Source: Sphingomonas mucosissima (GTDB lineage: Bacteria > Pseudomonadota > Alphaproteobacteria > Sphingomonadales > Sphingomonadaceae). From it: a stretch of DNA of 64,000 nt. Of the stretch, positions 25,599-33,479 are shown one piece after another (position 1 is the stretch's first letter; the number at the start of each line of letters is the position of its first letter). The position numbers and the translations under genes were made by a program. The notes under the pieces are model-generated. The model did no database searches. It was not told where the DNA came from and worked only from the letters and a program-made list of their open reading frames with translations. The DNA lies in the NCBI RefSeq assembly GCF_002197665.1, contig NZ_NBBJ01000002.1, positions 62,001 to 126,000 of the forward strand, in the 5' to 3' direction.

Positions 25599-28436
25599 AT
25601 GGCCGACGAAAACACCACCGCCCGCGAGACCGATCAGAAGGATTGGCGCGACACTGTCTTCCTGCCGAAGACCGACTTCCCGATGAAGGCAGGCCTGCCG
25701 CAGAAGGAGCCCGCGATTCTGGAGCGGTGGCAGCGCCTTGGCCTGTACCAGCGGCTGCGTGAGGCGCGCGAGACGCGCGAGAAATTCATCCTCCACGATG
25801 GCCCGCCCTACGCCAATGGGGACATGCACATCGGCCATGCGCTGAACCATATCCTGAAGGACATGGTGGTGCGCACCCAGACATTGCTGGGCAAGAACGC
25901 GCCTTATGTCCCCGGCTGGGATTGCCACGGCCTGCCGATCGAATGGAAGGTCGAGGAAGAGTATCGCAAGAAGAAGCTGAACAAGGACGAGGTGCCCCCG
26001 GCTGAGTTCCGCGCCGAATGCCGCGCCTATGCCCAGAAGTGGGTGAATACGCAGCGCGAGCAGCTGAAGCGGCTGGGCATCAACGGTGATTGGGACAAGC
26101 CGTACCTCACCATGGACTTCGCGGCCGAAGCGACGATCGTCGCCGAGCTGATGAAGTTCGCCGAGACGGGCCAGCTGTATCGCGGCGCCAAGCCGGTGAT
26201 GTGGAGCCCGGTCGAGAAGACCGCGCTGGCCGAGGCCGAAGTCGAATATGAGGACGTGGTGTCGACGCAGATCGACGTCGCGTTCGAGATCACCGAGGCG
26301 CCGAACGCGCCCGAGCTGGTCGGCGCGCACGCCGTCATCTGGACGACGACGCCTTGGACCATCCCGGTCAACCAGGCGCTCGCTTATGGGCCGGAGGTCG
26401 AATACGTCCTCGCTCGCTTTGACGACATGGTGGAGGGGCCGCGCACCTTGCTGGTGGCGCGTGACCTCATTGAGAGCTTCGGCGCGCGCATCGGCCACCC
26501 TGTCATCATGAAGGTGGGCGATGGGGCGGGCACCGTCACCGCGCTGGCGATGTTCACCGGTGAAAAGCTGGCGGGCGCCGTCGCGCGCCACCCAATGCAC
26601 GAGCTTGGCGGTTTCTTCGCGAAACCGCGCCCGTTCCTGCCGGGCGATTTCGTCACCACCGATGCCGGCACCGGCCTCGTCCACATGTCGCCCGACCATG
26701 GCGAGGATGATTTCGAGCTGTGCAAGGCGCATGGCATCGATCCGGTCTTCGCGGTCGATGCCGCCGGCATGTACCGCGCGGATTGGGCGTGGCTCGGCGG
26801 GCAGGGCAGCGTCATCAACAAGAAGTTCGTTGCGTCGGACGGCCCGATCTGCGCCGACCTGCGCGAGGCGGGCGCACTTGTCGCCGCAAGCGACGATTTC
26901 AAGCACAGCTATCCGCACTCCTGGCGCTCCAAGGCCAAGGTGATCTTCCGCTGCACCCCGCAATGGTTCATCGCCGTCGACAAGCCGATCGAGGGTGGCG
27001 ACACGCTGCGCCAGAAGGCAGTCTCCGCCATCGCCGCGACGCGTTTCGTGCCCGAGAAGGGCCGCAACCGTATTGGCGCGATGGTCGAAGGGCGGCCGGA
27101 TTGGGTGATCAGCCGCCAGCGCGCCTGGGGCGTGCCGATCGCGCTGTTCGTCCACCGCGCGACCGGCGAACTGCTGGGCGACCCGGAGGTGAACGCGCGT
27201 ATCGTCGCCGCCTTCCGCGACAAGGGGGTGGACGCCTGGACCGACGAGGCCACCGCCGGCTTCCTCGGCGCCGGCCGCGATCCGGCGGATTACGAGCGCG
27301 TCACCGACATTCTCGACGTGTGGTTCGATTCGGGCTGCACACACGCCTTTGTGCTCGATAGCGGGCGCTGGCCGGAGCTTAGCTGGCCGGCGGACCTGTA
27401 CCTCGAAGGATCGGATCAGCATCGCGGCTGGTTCCAATCGTCGCTCCTGGAAAGCTGCGGCACGCGCGGGCGGGCACCCTATGATGCGGTGCTGACGCAC
27501 GGCTTCACGATGGACGCCAAGGGCATGAAGATGTCCAAGTCGCTCGGCAACACGATCAACCCGCTTGATCTGATGCGCGATTATGGCGCGGACATCCTGC
27601 GGCTCTGGGCGCTGTCGGTCGATTTCACCGAGGATCACCGCATCGGCAAGGAGATCCTGGCCGGCGTGGCGGACCAGTATCGCAAGCTCCGCAACACCTT
27701 CCGCTACCTGCTCGGCGCGCTCGACGGGTTCGACGAGGGGGAGAAGCTGCCGGTTGCCGAATGGCCCGAGCTGGAGCGCTACATGCTCCATCTGGTCCAT
27801 GCGCTCGACCAGCAGTTGAAGCGGGCCATCGCGGACTTCGACTTCAACGGCTACGTCCGCCTGCTGAGCGATTTTGCCAACGAAGACCTGTCGGCCTTCT
27901 TCTTCGATATCCGCAAGGATTCGCTCTATTGCGACGCGGCCGACGACGTGAAGCGCCGGGCGTATCGCACGATGCTCGACGTGCTGTTCCACGCCATGGT
28001 GCGCTGGGCCGCGCCGGTACTGGTCTTCACCGCCGAGGAGGTGTGGCAATCACGCTTCCCCGATGAGGACGGCTCGGTGCACTTCCTCGACTGGCCGGAA
28101 CTGCCGGCGGAAGCGGGCGAGGACGTCAGCGCGCGCTGGCTCGAGGTACGCCGCCTTCGCGAGCGCGTGACCGAGGCAATCGAGCCGCTGCGCCGCGAAA
28201 AGATCGTGCGCTCCAGCCTGGAAGCGGACGTGACCGTCACCGACACGCCGCTGCCGGTCGATCAGCTGGCAGAGGCGTTCATCGTGGCGAAGGTATCGCC
28301 GGGCGATGAGGTGACGGTGAGCCGGACGGATTATCACAAATGCGGGCGCTGCTGGCGCCTGCTGCCCGAAGTGGCGGAAGACAGTGCGCTGTGCGGCCGC
28401 TGCGCCGATGTCGTGGGCGGCGAGGTGGCAGCGTGA
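25599..28436 (+). CDS. ileS: Isoleucyl-tRNA synthetase
   Basis: Class I synthetase of 945 residues charging tRNA-Ile. HIGH is present at about residue 78 (DMHIGHALNHIL), the editing CP1 domain follows (TTTPWTIPVNQALAY), and KMSKS is near 645 (GMKMSKSLGN). The C-terminal zinc finger has CGRCWR and CGRC pairs near 914-937, the bacterial eukaryote-unlike form. The stop overlaps the lspA GTG start by four bases, the very common ileS-lspA pairing. Confidence 0.97.
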   Translation: MADENTTARETDQKDWRDTVFLPKTDFPMKAGLPQKEPAILERWQRLGLYQRLREARETREKFILHDGPPYANGDMHIGHALNHILKDMVVRTQTLLGKNAPYVPGWDCHGLPIEWKVEEEYRKKKLNKDEVPPAEFRAECRAYAQKWVNTQREQLKRLGINGDWDKPYLTMDFAAEATIVAELMKFAETGQLYRGAKPVMWSPVEKTALAEAEVEYEDVVSTQIDVAFEITEAPNAPELVGAHAVIWTTTPWTIPVNQALAYGPEVEYVLARFDDMVEGPRTLLVARDLIESFGARIGHPVIMKVGDGAGTVTALAMFTGEKLAGAVARHPMHELGGFFAKPRPFLPGDFVTTDAGTGLVHMSPDHGEDDFELCKAHGIDPVFAVDAAGMYRADWAWLGGQGSVINKKFVASDGPICADLREAGALVAASDDFKHSYPHSWRSKAKVIFRCTPQWFIAVDKPIEGGDTLRQKAVSAIAATRFVPEKGRNRIGAMVEGRPDWVISRQRAWGVPIALFVHRATGELLGDPEVNARIVAAFRDKGVDAWTDEATAGFLGAGRDPADYERVTDILDVWFDSGCTHAFVLDSGRWPELSWPADLYLEGSDQHRGWFQSSLLESCGTRGRAPYDAVLTHGFTMDAKGMKMSKSLGNTINPLDLMRDYGADILRLWALSVDFTEDHRIGKEILAGVADQYRKLRNTFRYLLGALDGFDEGEKLPVAEWPELERYMLHLVHALDQQLKRAIADFDFNGYVRLLSDFANEDLSAFFFDIRKDSLYCDAADDVKRRAYRTMLDVLFHAMVRWAAPVLVFTAEEVWQSRFPDEDGSVHFLDWPELPAEAGEDVSARWLEVRRLRERVTEAIEPLRREKIVRSSLEADVTVTDTPLPVDQLAEAFIVAKVSPGDEVTVSRTDYHKCGRCWRLLPEVAEDSALCGRCADVVGGEVAA

Positions 28437-28960
28437 AGCGTGCCGCTCCCGTTGCCGGCCTCGCTGCGGCAGCGGTCGTGTTCATCGTCGACCAGCTGAC
28501 GAAGTGGCTGGTCACCGGACCGCTCGGCATCAACTTCCTCGGCGCGTCGCGTGAGATCGTGTCCTTCTTCGATCTTCGCTTCGTGCAGAACATGGGTGTC
28601 AGCCTCGGGCTGCTGCGCGCGGAGAGCGACGTGGCGCGCTGGGCATTGGTGGCGATGACGGCGGCGATCTCCGCGGCGGTCACCTTTTGGATGTGGCGCG
28701 AGGAGAAGGCGACGGACAAGCTTGCGCTCGGCCTCGTGCTGGGCGGCGCGATCGGCAACATCGTCGACCGCGTGCGCTTCGGCTATGTCGTCGATTTCGC
28801 CGATCTGCACTTCGGCGAATGGCGGCCGTTCCTCGTCTTCAACGTCGCGGATGCGGCGATCACCATTGGCGTGCTCATTCTGCTGGTGCGCGCGCTGCTG
28901 ATCCGCGATAAGCCGGCGGCAAAGCCGGACAAGATGGCTTCGGAGAATGTGAATGCGTAA
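28433..28960 (+). CDS. lspA: Lipoprotein signal peptidase II
   Basis: Inner-membrane aspartic protease that removes signal peptides from prolipoproteins. It has 175 residues from the GTG at 28433 that overlaps the ileS stop. Four membrane segments are visible. Conserved parts are DQLTKW near the N-terminus, NMGVSLGLL, GGAIGNIVDRVRFGYVVDF with the first catalytic Asp, and FNVADAAITIG with the second. The next gene encodes a lipoprotein and overlaps it by eight bases. Confidence 0.96.
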   Translation: MKRAAPVAGLAAAAVVFIVDQLTKWLVTGPLGINFLGASREIVSFFDLRFVQNMGVSLGLLRAESDVARWALVAMTAAISAAVTFWMWREEKATDKLALGLVLGGAIGNIVDRVRFGYVVDFADLHFGEWRPFLVFNVADAAITIGVLILLVRALLIRDKPAAKPDKMASENVNA

Positions 28961-29360
28961 GTCGATCGTCATGGGCGCAGGCCTTGCGGTGTTGCTGGCC
29001 GGGTGTGCGAGCAATGGCCTCAATCGCGATCGTCCCGACGAATTCGCGGTGGCGCGCCAGCCCTCGCTGATCATCCCGCCCGATTTCGCGCTGGTGCCGC
29101 CAACGCCGGGCGCGGCGCGCGTCCAGTCGGCCACCGCTTCGCAGGCGCAGACGCTGGAGGCGCTGTTCGGCAGCGCGCAGCGTAGCGCAGGCGAAGCCGC
29201 CGTGGTGCAGGCCGCGGGCGATCAGTCCGCCGATCGGGGCATCCGCTCTTCCGCCGGCGATCCGCAGACCAACGTGATCGACAAGGGCCAGACCACCCGC
29301 GACATCATTGCCGCGCCCGAAGGCGACGGCCAGGAAGCCCGCGCCAACGCGCCGCGCTGA
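28953..29360 (+). CDS. BamF-like outer-membrane lipoprotein (DUF3035)
   Basis: A 135-residue lipoprotein with lipobox LLAGC (Cys18). Right after it comes the conserved RPDEFAVARQPSLIIPPDF segment that defines DUF3035, described in alphaproteobacteria as the BamF subunit of the outer-membrane beta-barrel assembly complex. The rest is Ala/Gln/Gly-rich and probably flexible. Its start overlaps lspA, whose product would process it. BamF identity rests on the short motif and the context. Confidence 0.8.
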   Translation: MRKSIVMGAGLAVLLAGCASNGLNRDRPDEFAVARQPSLIIPPDFALVPPTPGAARVQSATASQAQTLEALFGSAQRSAGEAAVVQAAGDQSADRGIRSSAGDPQTNVIDKGQTTRDIIAAPEGDGQEARANAPR

Positions 29361-29367
29361 CGCGATT

Positions 29368-29429
29368 TTTCGGGGTTATCCGGCCCGCGCTGCCGCGCGC
29401 CGGACCCCGAAACGTACCGCTGCTTTTTT
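29368..29429. terminator. Long hairpin between convergent bamF-like and mscS genes
   Basis: TTTCGGGGT (29368-29376) pairs with ACCCCGAAA (29404-29412), with a further CCGGC/GCCGG pair inside. On the plus strand TTTTTT follows at 29424-29429; on the minus strand a short T-run follows the other arm. It probably stops transcription both ways. Confidence 0.65.
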
Positions 29430-29465
29430 CAAGGCCGATTGGGGTCGCAGGGCGGCCGCTGAGCT

Positions 29466-30797
29466 TCACGCCGCGGCCGAATCGTTCCGCTTCTCGCCCG
29501 CTGGAGTGCTTGGTGAGGCCACCGGTGGCGGCGACGGCCAGCTCTTCACATAGATGTCGCGCTGCGCAAACGGGATCGAGACACCCGCGTCCTTGAACTT
29601 GCGCCACAGCCGGTTGAGCACGTCCGACTTCACGTTGCCTACCCCGCTTTCCGGGTCGCTGATCCACGCCAGGATCTCATGTTCGACGCCGTCGTTGCCG
29701 AAATTGGTGAGCCAGACGTTGGGCGCCGGGCTGCTGAGCACCCGCGGCGATTCCTTGGCCGCGGCGAGCATGAGATCCTGCGCCTGCTTCAAGTCGCAGT
29801 CATAGGAAACGCTGACAGGGATCCGGACGCGCACATTGCGGTCCGAGAATGACCAATTCTCCACCTCCTGCGTCATCAGGTTCTCGTTGGGGATCAGATG
29901 CTCCTTGCCGTCACGCGTAATCACGCTGACGGCGCGCACCCCGATCTTGTTCACCCAGCCAAAGCTGTCGCCCACCACGATGACGTCGCCCGGCTTAATC
30001 GATCGATCCATGAGCAGGATGATCCCCGCGATCAAATTGCCGACCGTTTTCTGAAGGCCAAAGCCGACCGCCAGGCCGAATGCGCCCGAAAAAACCGCAA
30101 AGGCGGTGAGATCGATGCCCAGCAGGTCGATCGAAAACAGAAACGCCGCGATGACGATGGCGATGGTGGCGAGCTTCTGGCCGAGCAGTTTCTGCGTCGC
30201 ATCAAGCGTCTTCGTCTGCGCAATGGTGTGGCCGACGATCCGGTTGGCAAGGCGTACCACCGCGACGATGATGACGATCGCCAGCAGCGCGCTGGTGATC
30301 GCCAGCAGTGACAAACGCCGCCGGCCAAGGTCCACGCCCACCCCGTCCAGCGTGGTGGTGATCGCGTCCAGCCCGCCCACGGCGCGGCTGAAAAGCGCCA
30401 CGCACAGGATCGCCGATACCAGCCACGATGCCCAGCGCGGGATGCCGAGCCCGCGCAGGATCTGGTGCGAGGCGAGCGCGGCGGCACTGCCCAGCGCCAG
30501 CCCGATCGGCAGCCCACCCCAAGCGGACCATTGATAGGCGGCCATCACGATGGCGGCCCCCAGCGCGGCGGCCCCGTGGCGCAGGATGGCCGGCATCCGC
30601 TCCCACAGCCCTTCGCCGTGATGGGCGACATGGCTCTTCCACCATTGGCTGGCCTGCGCGCCTATTTTGCGCTCGGCCAGAACGCCTAGCGCGAGCGCGA
30701 ACACCATCAGCGTCCCGGCGATCGCGATTTCGAGCGCGTCGAGCCGGGACGGCAGCGCCAGCCCGTTCAACGCCAGCCATTGCTCGAGCGATGTCAT
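29466..30797 (-). CDS. Mechanosensitive ion channel of the MscS family
   Basis: A 443-residue inner-membrane protein with about five or six membrane segments, then the MscS pore and beta domain: FSGAFGLAVGFGLQKTVGNLIAG, and DVIVVGDSFGWVNKIGVRAVSVITRDGKEHLIPNE. It has no signal peptide, unlike the longer paralogue at 9.5 kb, so the two are different subtypes. It is the last gene of a minus-strand run in which its ATG overlaps the metC stop by four bases. Coupling a tension-gated channel to sulfur-amino-acid genes is unexplained. Confidence 0.92.
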   Translation of the reverse strand: MTSLEQWLALNGLALPSRLDALEIAIAGTLMVFALALGVLAERKIGAQASQWWKSHVAHHGEGLWERMPAILRHGAAALGAAIVMAAYQWSAWGGLPIGLALGSAAALASHQILRGLGIPRWASWLVSAILCVALFSRAVGGLDAITTTLDGVGVDLGRRRLSLLAITSALLAIVIIVAVVRLANRIVGHTIAQTKTLDATQKLLGQKLATIAIVIAAFLFSIDLLGIDLTAFAVFSGAFGLAVGFGLQKTVGNLIAGIILLMDRSIKPGDVIVVGDSFGWVNKIGVRAVSVITRDGKEHLIPNENLMTQEVENWSFSDRNVRVRIPVSVSYDCDLKQAQDLMLAAAKESPRVLSSPAPNVWLTNFGNDGVEHEILAWISDPESGVGNVKSDVLNRLWRKFKDAGVSIPFAQRDIYVKSWPSPPPVASPSTPAGEKRNDSAAA

Positions 30798-31987
30798 TCC
30801 AGCGCGTCGCTAAAGCGACCGAGGCCCTGGGCAAGATCGGCAATCAGGTCATCCGCGTCTTCCAGCCCGATCTGCAATCGCACCAGCGGCCCGGCGAACG
30901 CCGGCTTGGTGGCGCTGCGGTGGTGTTGCGGGTCGGCGGGGATCGCCAGGCTCTCGAACCCGCCCCAGGAATAGCCAATGCCGAAATGATCGAGCCCGTC
31001 GATCAGCGCAGCACGCGCCGCTTCATCTCCGCCCTTCAGCACAAAGGAGAAAAGCCCGCTCCCGCCAGTGAAGTCACGCACGAAATGCTCGTGCCCCGGG
31101 CAGGAGGGTAGGGCCGGATGAAGCACCCGGTCCACCTCCGGTCGCGTCTCCAGCCAGCGCGCGATCTTGAGCGCGCTTGCCTCATGCTGCGCCAGCCGTA
31201 CGGCCATGGTGCGCAGTCCGCGAGAACCGAGCCACGCATCGTCCGGGCTGGCGACTTGCCCCAGCTGAAAGCTGACCTCGCGCAGCTTGCGCCAGTGCGA
31301 CGGGGCCGCGGTGACACTGCCCAGCATCACGTCCGAATGGCCGACGACATATTTGGTGCACGCGAGGATCGTCAGGTCCACGCCCTTCTCGATCGCGCGA
31401 AACCGCAGCGGCGTCGCCCAGGTATTGTCGAGCAACGTCGTGACGCCGCGTGCCTTGGCCGCCGCGACGATGGCGGGCACGTCCTGCACCTCGAAGGTCA
31501 GGCTCCCCGGGCTTTCCATGAAGATGGCGCGCGTCTGCTCGCCGATCAGATCTGCGATGCCGGCGCCGATCAGCGGATCATAGAAGCGCGTGGCAATGCC
31601 GAAGCGCTTCAACAGCCCCGTCGCCAGCGCGCGTGTCGGATCATACGCGGTGTCCGGCACCAGCAGCTCGTCGCCCGGCGAAAGCACGCTGAGCAGCGCC
31701 GCGGCGATTGCCGCCACCCCGGAGGGGTAAAGGAAGGTCGCTTCCGCGCCCGGCTCCAACTCGGTCAGCGCCTCGGCAAGGCTCCACTGCGTCGGGCTGC
31801 CGCGTCGGCCGTAGAACAGGCGGTGGTGCGTATCGCGCGCGCCATTGGCACGCAGTTCGGCGACGGAGCCGTATAGGTGGGTGGACGCGCGCCACACCGG
31901 CGGGTTGACGATGCCCTGCGTCCATTCCGCCCTGCGCCCGGCGGAAACGACGCGGGTGGCATCGGCGATTGGCCGATCCTTGCTCAT
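30794..31987 (-). CDS. metC: Cystathionine beta-lyase (PLP, Cys/Met-metabolism family)
   Basis: A 397-residue fold-type I PLP enzyme that splits cystathionine to homocysteine, pyruvate and ammonia. The PLP lysine is about Lys212 in ACTKYVVGHSDVMLG; Asp187 of LLDNTWATP binds the pyridine nitrogen; YPSGVAA and YGRRGSPT are the phosphate and substrate loops. The start at 31987 (MSKDRPIAD) overlaps the sseA stop. Cystathionine gamma-lyase or gamma-synthase activity is possible; the beta-lyase assignment comes from overall resemblance to short MetC proteins. Confidence 0.88.
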   Translation of the reverse strand: MSKDRPIADATRVVSAGRRAEWTQGIVNPPVWRASTHLYGSVAELRANGARDTHHRLFYGRRGSPTQWSLAEALTELEPGAEATFLYPSGVAAIAAALLSVLSPGDELLVPDTAYDPTRALATGLLKRFGIATRFYDPLIGAGIADLIGEQTRAIFMESPGSLTFEVQDVPAIVAAAKARGVTTLLDNTWATPLRFRAIEKGVDLTILACTKYVVGHSDVMLGSVTAAPSHWRKLREVSFQLGQVASPDDAWLGSRGLRTMAVRLAQHEASALKIARWLETRPEVDRVLHPALPSCPGHEHFVRDFTGGSGLFSFVLKGGDEAARAALIDGLDHFGIGYSWGGFESLAIPADPQHHRSATKPAFAGPLVRLQIGLEDADDLIADLAQGLGRFSDALE

Positions 31988-32820
31988 GCGCCGGTCTCCT
32001 TTGGCGTGGCGGGATCGCCGCCCCATTCCGCCCAGCTACCGTCATAGATCGGCACCTCGCGGCCCAGCAGGTGCGCAGCAAAGGCGATCACGGCCGCCGT
32101 CACGCCCGAGCCGCAGGTCGCCACGATCGGCTGGTCCAGATCGACCCCCGCATCCGCGAACACCGCCCGCAGTTCATCCACCTGCTTCCACGTGCCGTCC
32201 GGATGGAAGAAGCGGGCATAATGCAGGTTGGTCGATCCCGGCATGTGCCCGGGTATCACGCCGGCGCGCGGTTCCGGCTCCGCACCGGCGAAGCGGCTAG
32301 GTGAGCGGGCGTCGAGGATCTGCTCTGCGCCGCTGGCCTGTACAGCCTTCATCTGCGCCAGATCGCGGGTTCCGAGGCCGCGCGCGCGCGGGGTGATGTG
32401 GCGAGGCCTGGGCGTCTCCTCGCCGCTCGCCAGCGTGCCGCCCGACGCTCGCCACGCCTCAAGGCCCCCGTCCAAAATGGCAACGTCGCTGATTCCGAAG
32501 CTGCGCAGCATCGCCCAGCCGCGCGCCGCGGTGTGATGCGGTGACTGGTCGTACAGCACGATCCGCGTGCCATCGCCCAGGCCCAGCCGACCCATCCGGC
32601 TGGCGAACTTTTCCGGCGCCGGCAGCATCATCGGCAGGCTGGTGGCGGCGTCGGCGATTTCGGCAAGATCGAGGAAGACCGCGCCTGGTATATGCCCCGC
32701 CAGATACTCGGCGTGTGCATCGCGCCCGTCGCCAGGCAGGAACCAGGTGCAATCGGCGATGCGGAGATCACGGGCGCCGATTTCGCCGGCGAGCCATTGG
32801 GCGGAGACAAGTGCATCCAT
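31984..32820 (-). CDS. sseA: 3-mercaptopyruvate sulfurtransferase (two rhodanese domains)
   Basis: A 278-residue tandem-rhodanese protein. The catalytic Cys236 lies in CGSGVTA, the loop that marks mercaptopyruvate rather than thiosulfate sulfurtransferases (CRKGVTA). The first domain keeps the fold (VLYDQSPHHTAARGWAMLRSFG) but has no cysteine at its loop. It transfers sulfur to thiols or cyanide. First gene of sseA-metC-mscS, all joined by ATGA overlaps and divergent from queF. Confidence 0.93.
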   Translation of the reverse strand: MDALVSAQWLAGEIGARDLRIADCTWFLPGDGRDAHAEYLAGHIPGAVFLDLAEIADAATSLPMMLPAPEKFASRMGRLGLGDGTRIVLYDQSPHHTAARGWAMLRSFGISDVAILDGGLEAWRASGGTLASGEETPRPRHITPRARGLGTRDLAQMKAVQASGAEQILDARSPSRFAGAEPEPRAGVIPGHMPGSTNLHYARFFHPDGTWKQVDELRAVFADAGVDLDQPIVATCGSGVTAAVIAFAAHLLGREVPIYDGSWAEWGGDPATPKETGA

Positions 32821-32914
32821 TCGCCCCTCTTAGCGCCCAATCCCTGCTTGTCGAAACTGCGTCATGCCACGGGCGAACTGGCATCCGCGCGGCGGCGCTC
32901 CTATCTGGCGCTGC

Positions 32915-33358
32915 ATGACACTCCATCTCGGCAAGAACAGCCCGCTCCCAGTCAGCCCGGACGAAGCGGTGCTCGATTACGTTCCCAATCCGCGGCCGGG
33001 CCGTCAGTATCTGGTACGCTTCGTGTCGCCGGAATTCACCTCGCTTTGCCCGGTGACCGGTCAGCCAGATTTCGCGCATCTGGTGATCGATTACGTGCCG
33101 GGAGAGACGATCGTGGAATCCAAATCGCTGAAGCTATTTCTCGGCAGCTTCCGCAACCATGCCGCCTTTCACGAGGATTGCACGGTCGGCATCGGCGAGC
33201 GGCTGGCTCATGAGATGCAGCCGGTGTGGCTTCGCATCGGGGGCTATTGGTATCCGCGCGGCGGCATCCCGATCGACGTGTTCTGGCAGACGGGCCCTGC
33301 GCCGGCGGACGTTTGGGTACCTGACCAGGGCGTCCCATCGTATCGCGGGCGCGGCTGA
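32915..33358 (+). CDS. queF: NADPH-dependent 7-cyano-7-deazaguanine reductase
   Basis: Reduces preQ0 to preQ1 for queuosine in tRNA. The 147-residue unimodular form starts [10 protein letters not shown] at 32915. The catalytic thioimide Cys45 is in [11 protein letters not shown] with Asp52; ESKSLKLFL is the NADPH-binding motif. The frame is open 51 bases upstream without family sequence. No other queuosine gene is near, so it is a lone locus. Confidence 0.96.
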   Translation: MTLHLGKNSPLPVSPDEAVLDYVPNPRPGRQYLVRFVSPEFTSLCPVTGQPDFAHLVIDYVPGETIVESKSLKLFLGSFRNHAAFHEDCTVGIGERLAHEMQPVWLRIGGYWYPRGGIPIDVFWQTGPAPADVWVPDQGVPSYRGRG

Positions 33359-33375
33359 TCGCCCCCACTCGAGAT

Positions 33376-33401
33376 TTATTCGCTGCATCGCAGCAGAATA
33401 A
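33376..33401. terminator. Hairpin after queF
   Basis: TTATTC (33376-33381) pairs with GAATAA (33396-33401), with CTGC/GCAG stacked inside. No T-run follows. It may be a queF terminator or part of the leader of the next gene. Confidence 0.4.
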
Positions 33402-33437
33402 GAAACTAACCTGAGGCAATCTCGTTGTAACGATGAA

Positions 33438-33458
33438 CGCCCGGTGAACCGGCGTTTT
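33438..33458 (+). terminator. Short stem with TTTT between queF and the GT4 gene
   Basis: CGCC(C)GG and CCGGCG pair with one bulged base and a TGAA loop, followed by TTTT at 33455-33458. It is only 21 bases before the glycosyltransferase ATG, so it may act as an attenuator for that gene rather than as the queF terminator. Confidence 0.4.
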
Positions 33459-33479
33459 CCGTAGCAGAGGCACAAGAGG

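Noticed and set aside
25581..28049. A long open frame on the minus strand opposite ileS
   Set aside because: Antisense shadow of a complete isoleucyl-tRNA synthetase with HIGH, KMSKS and zinc motifs on the plus strand.
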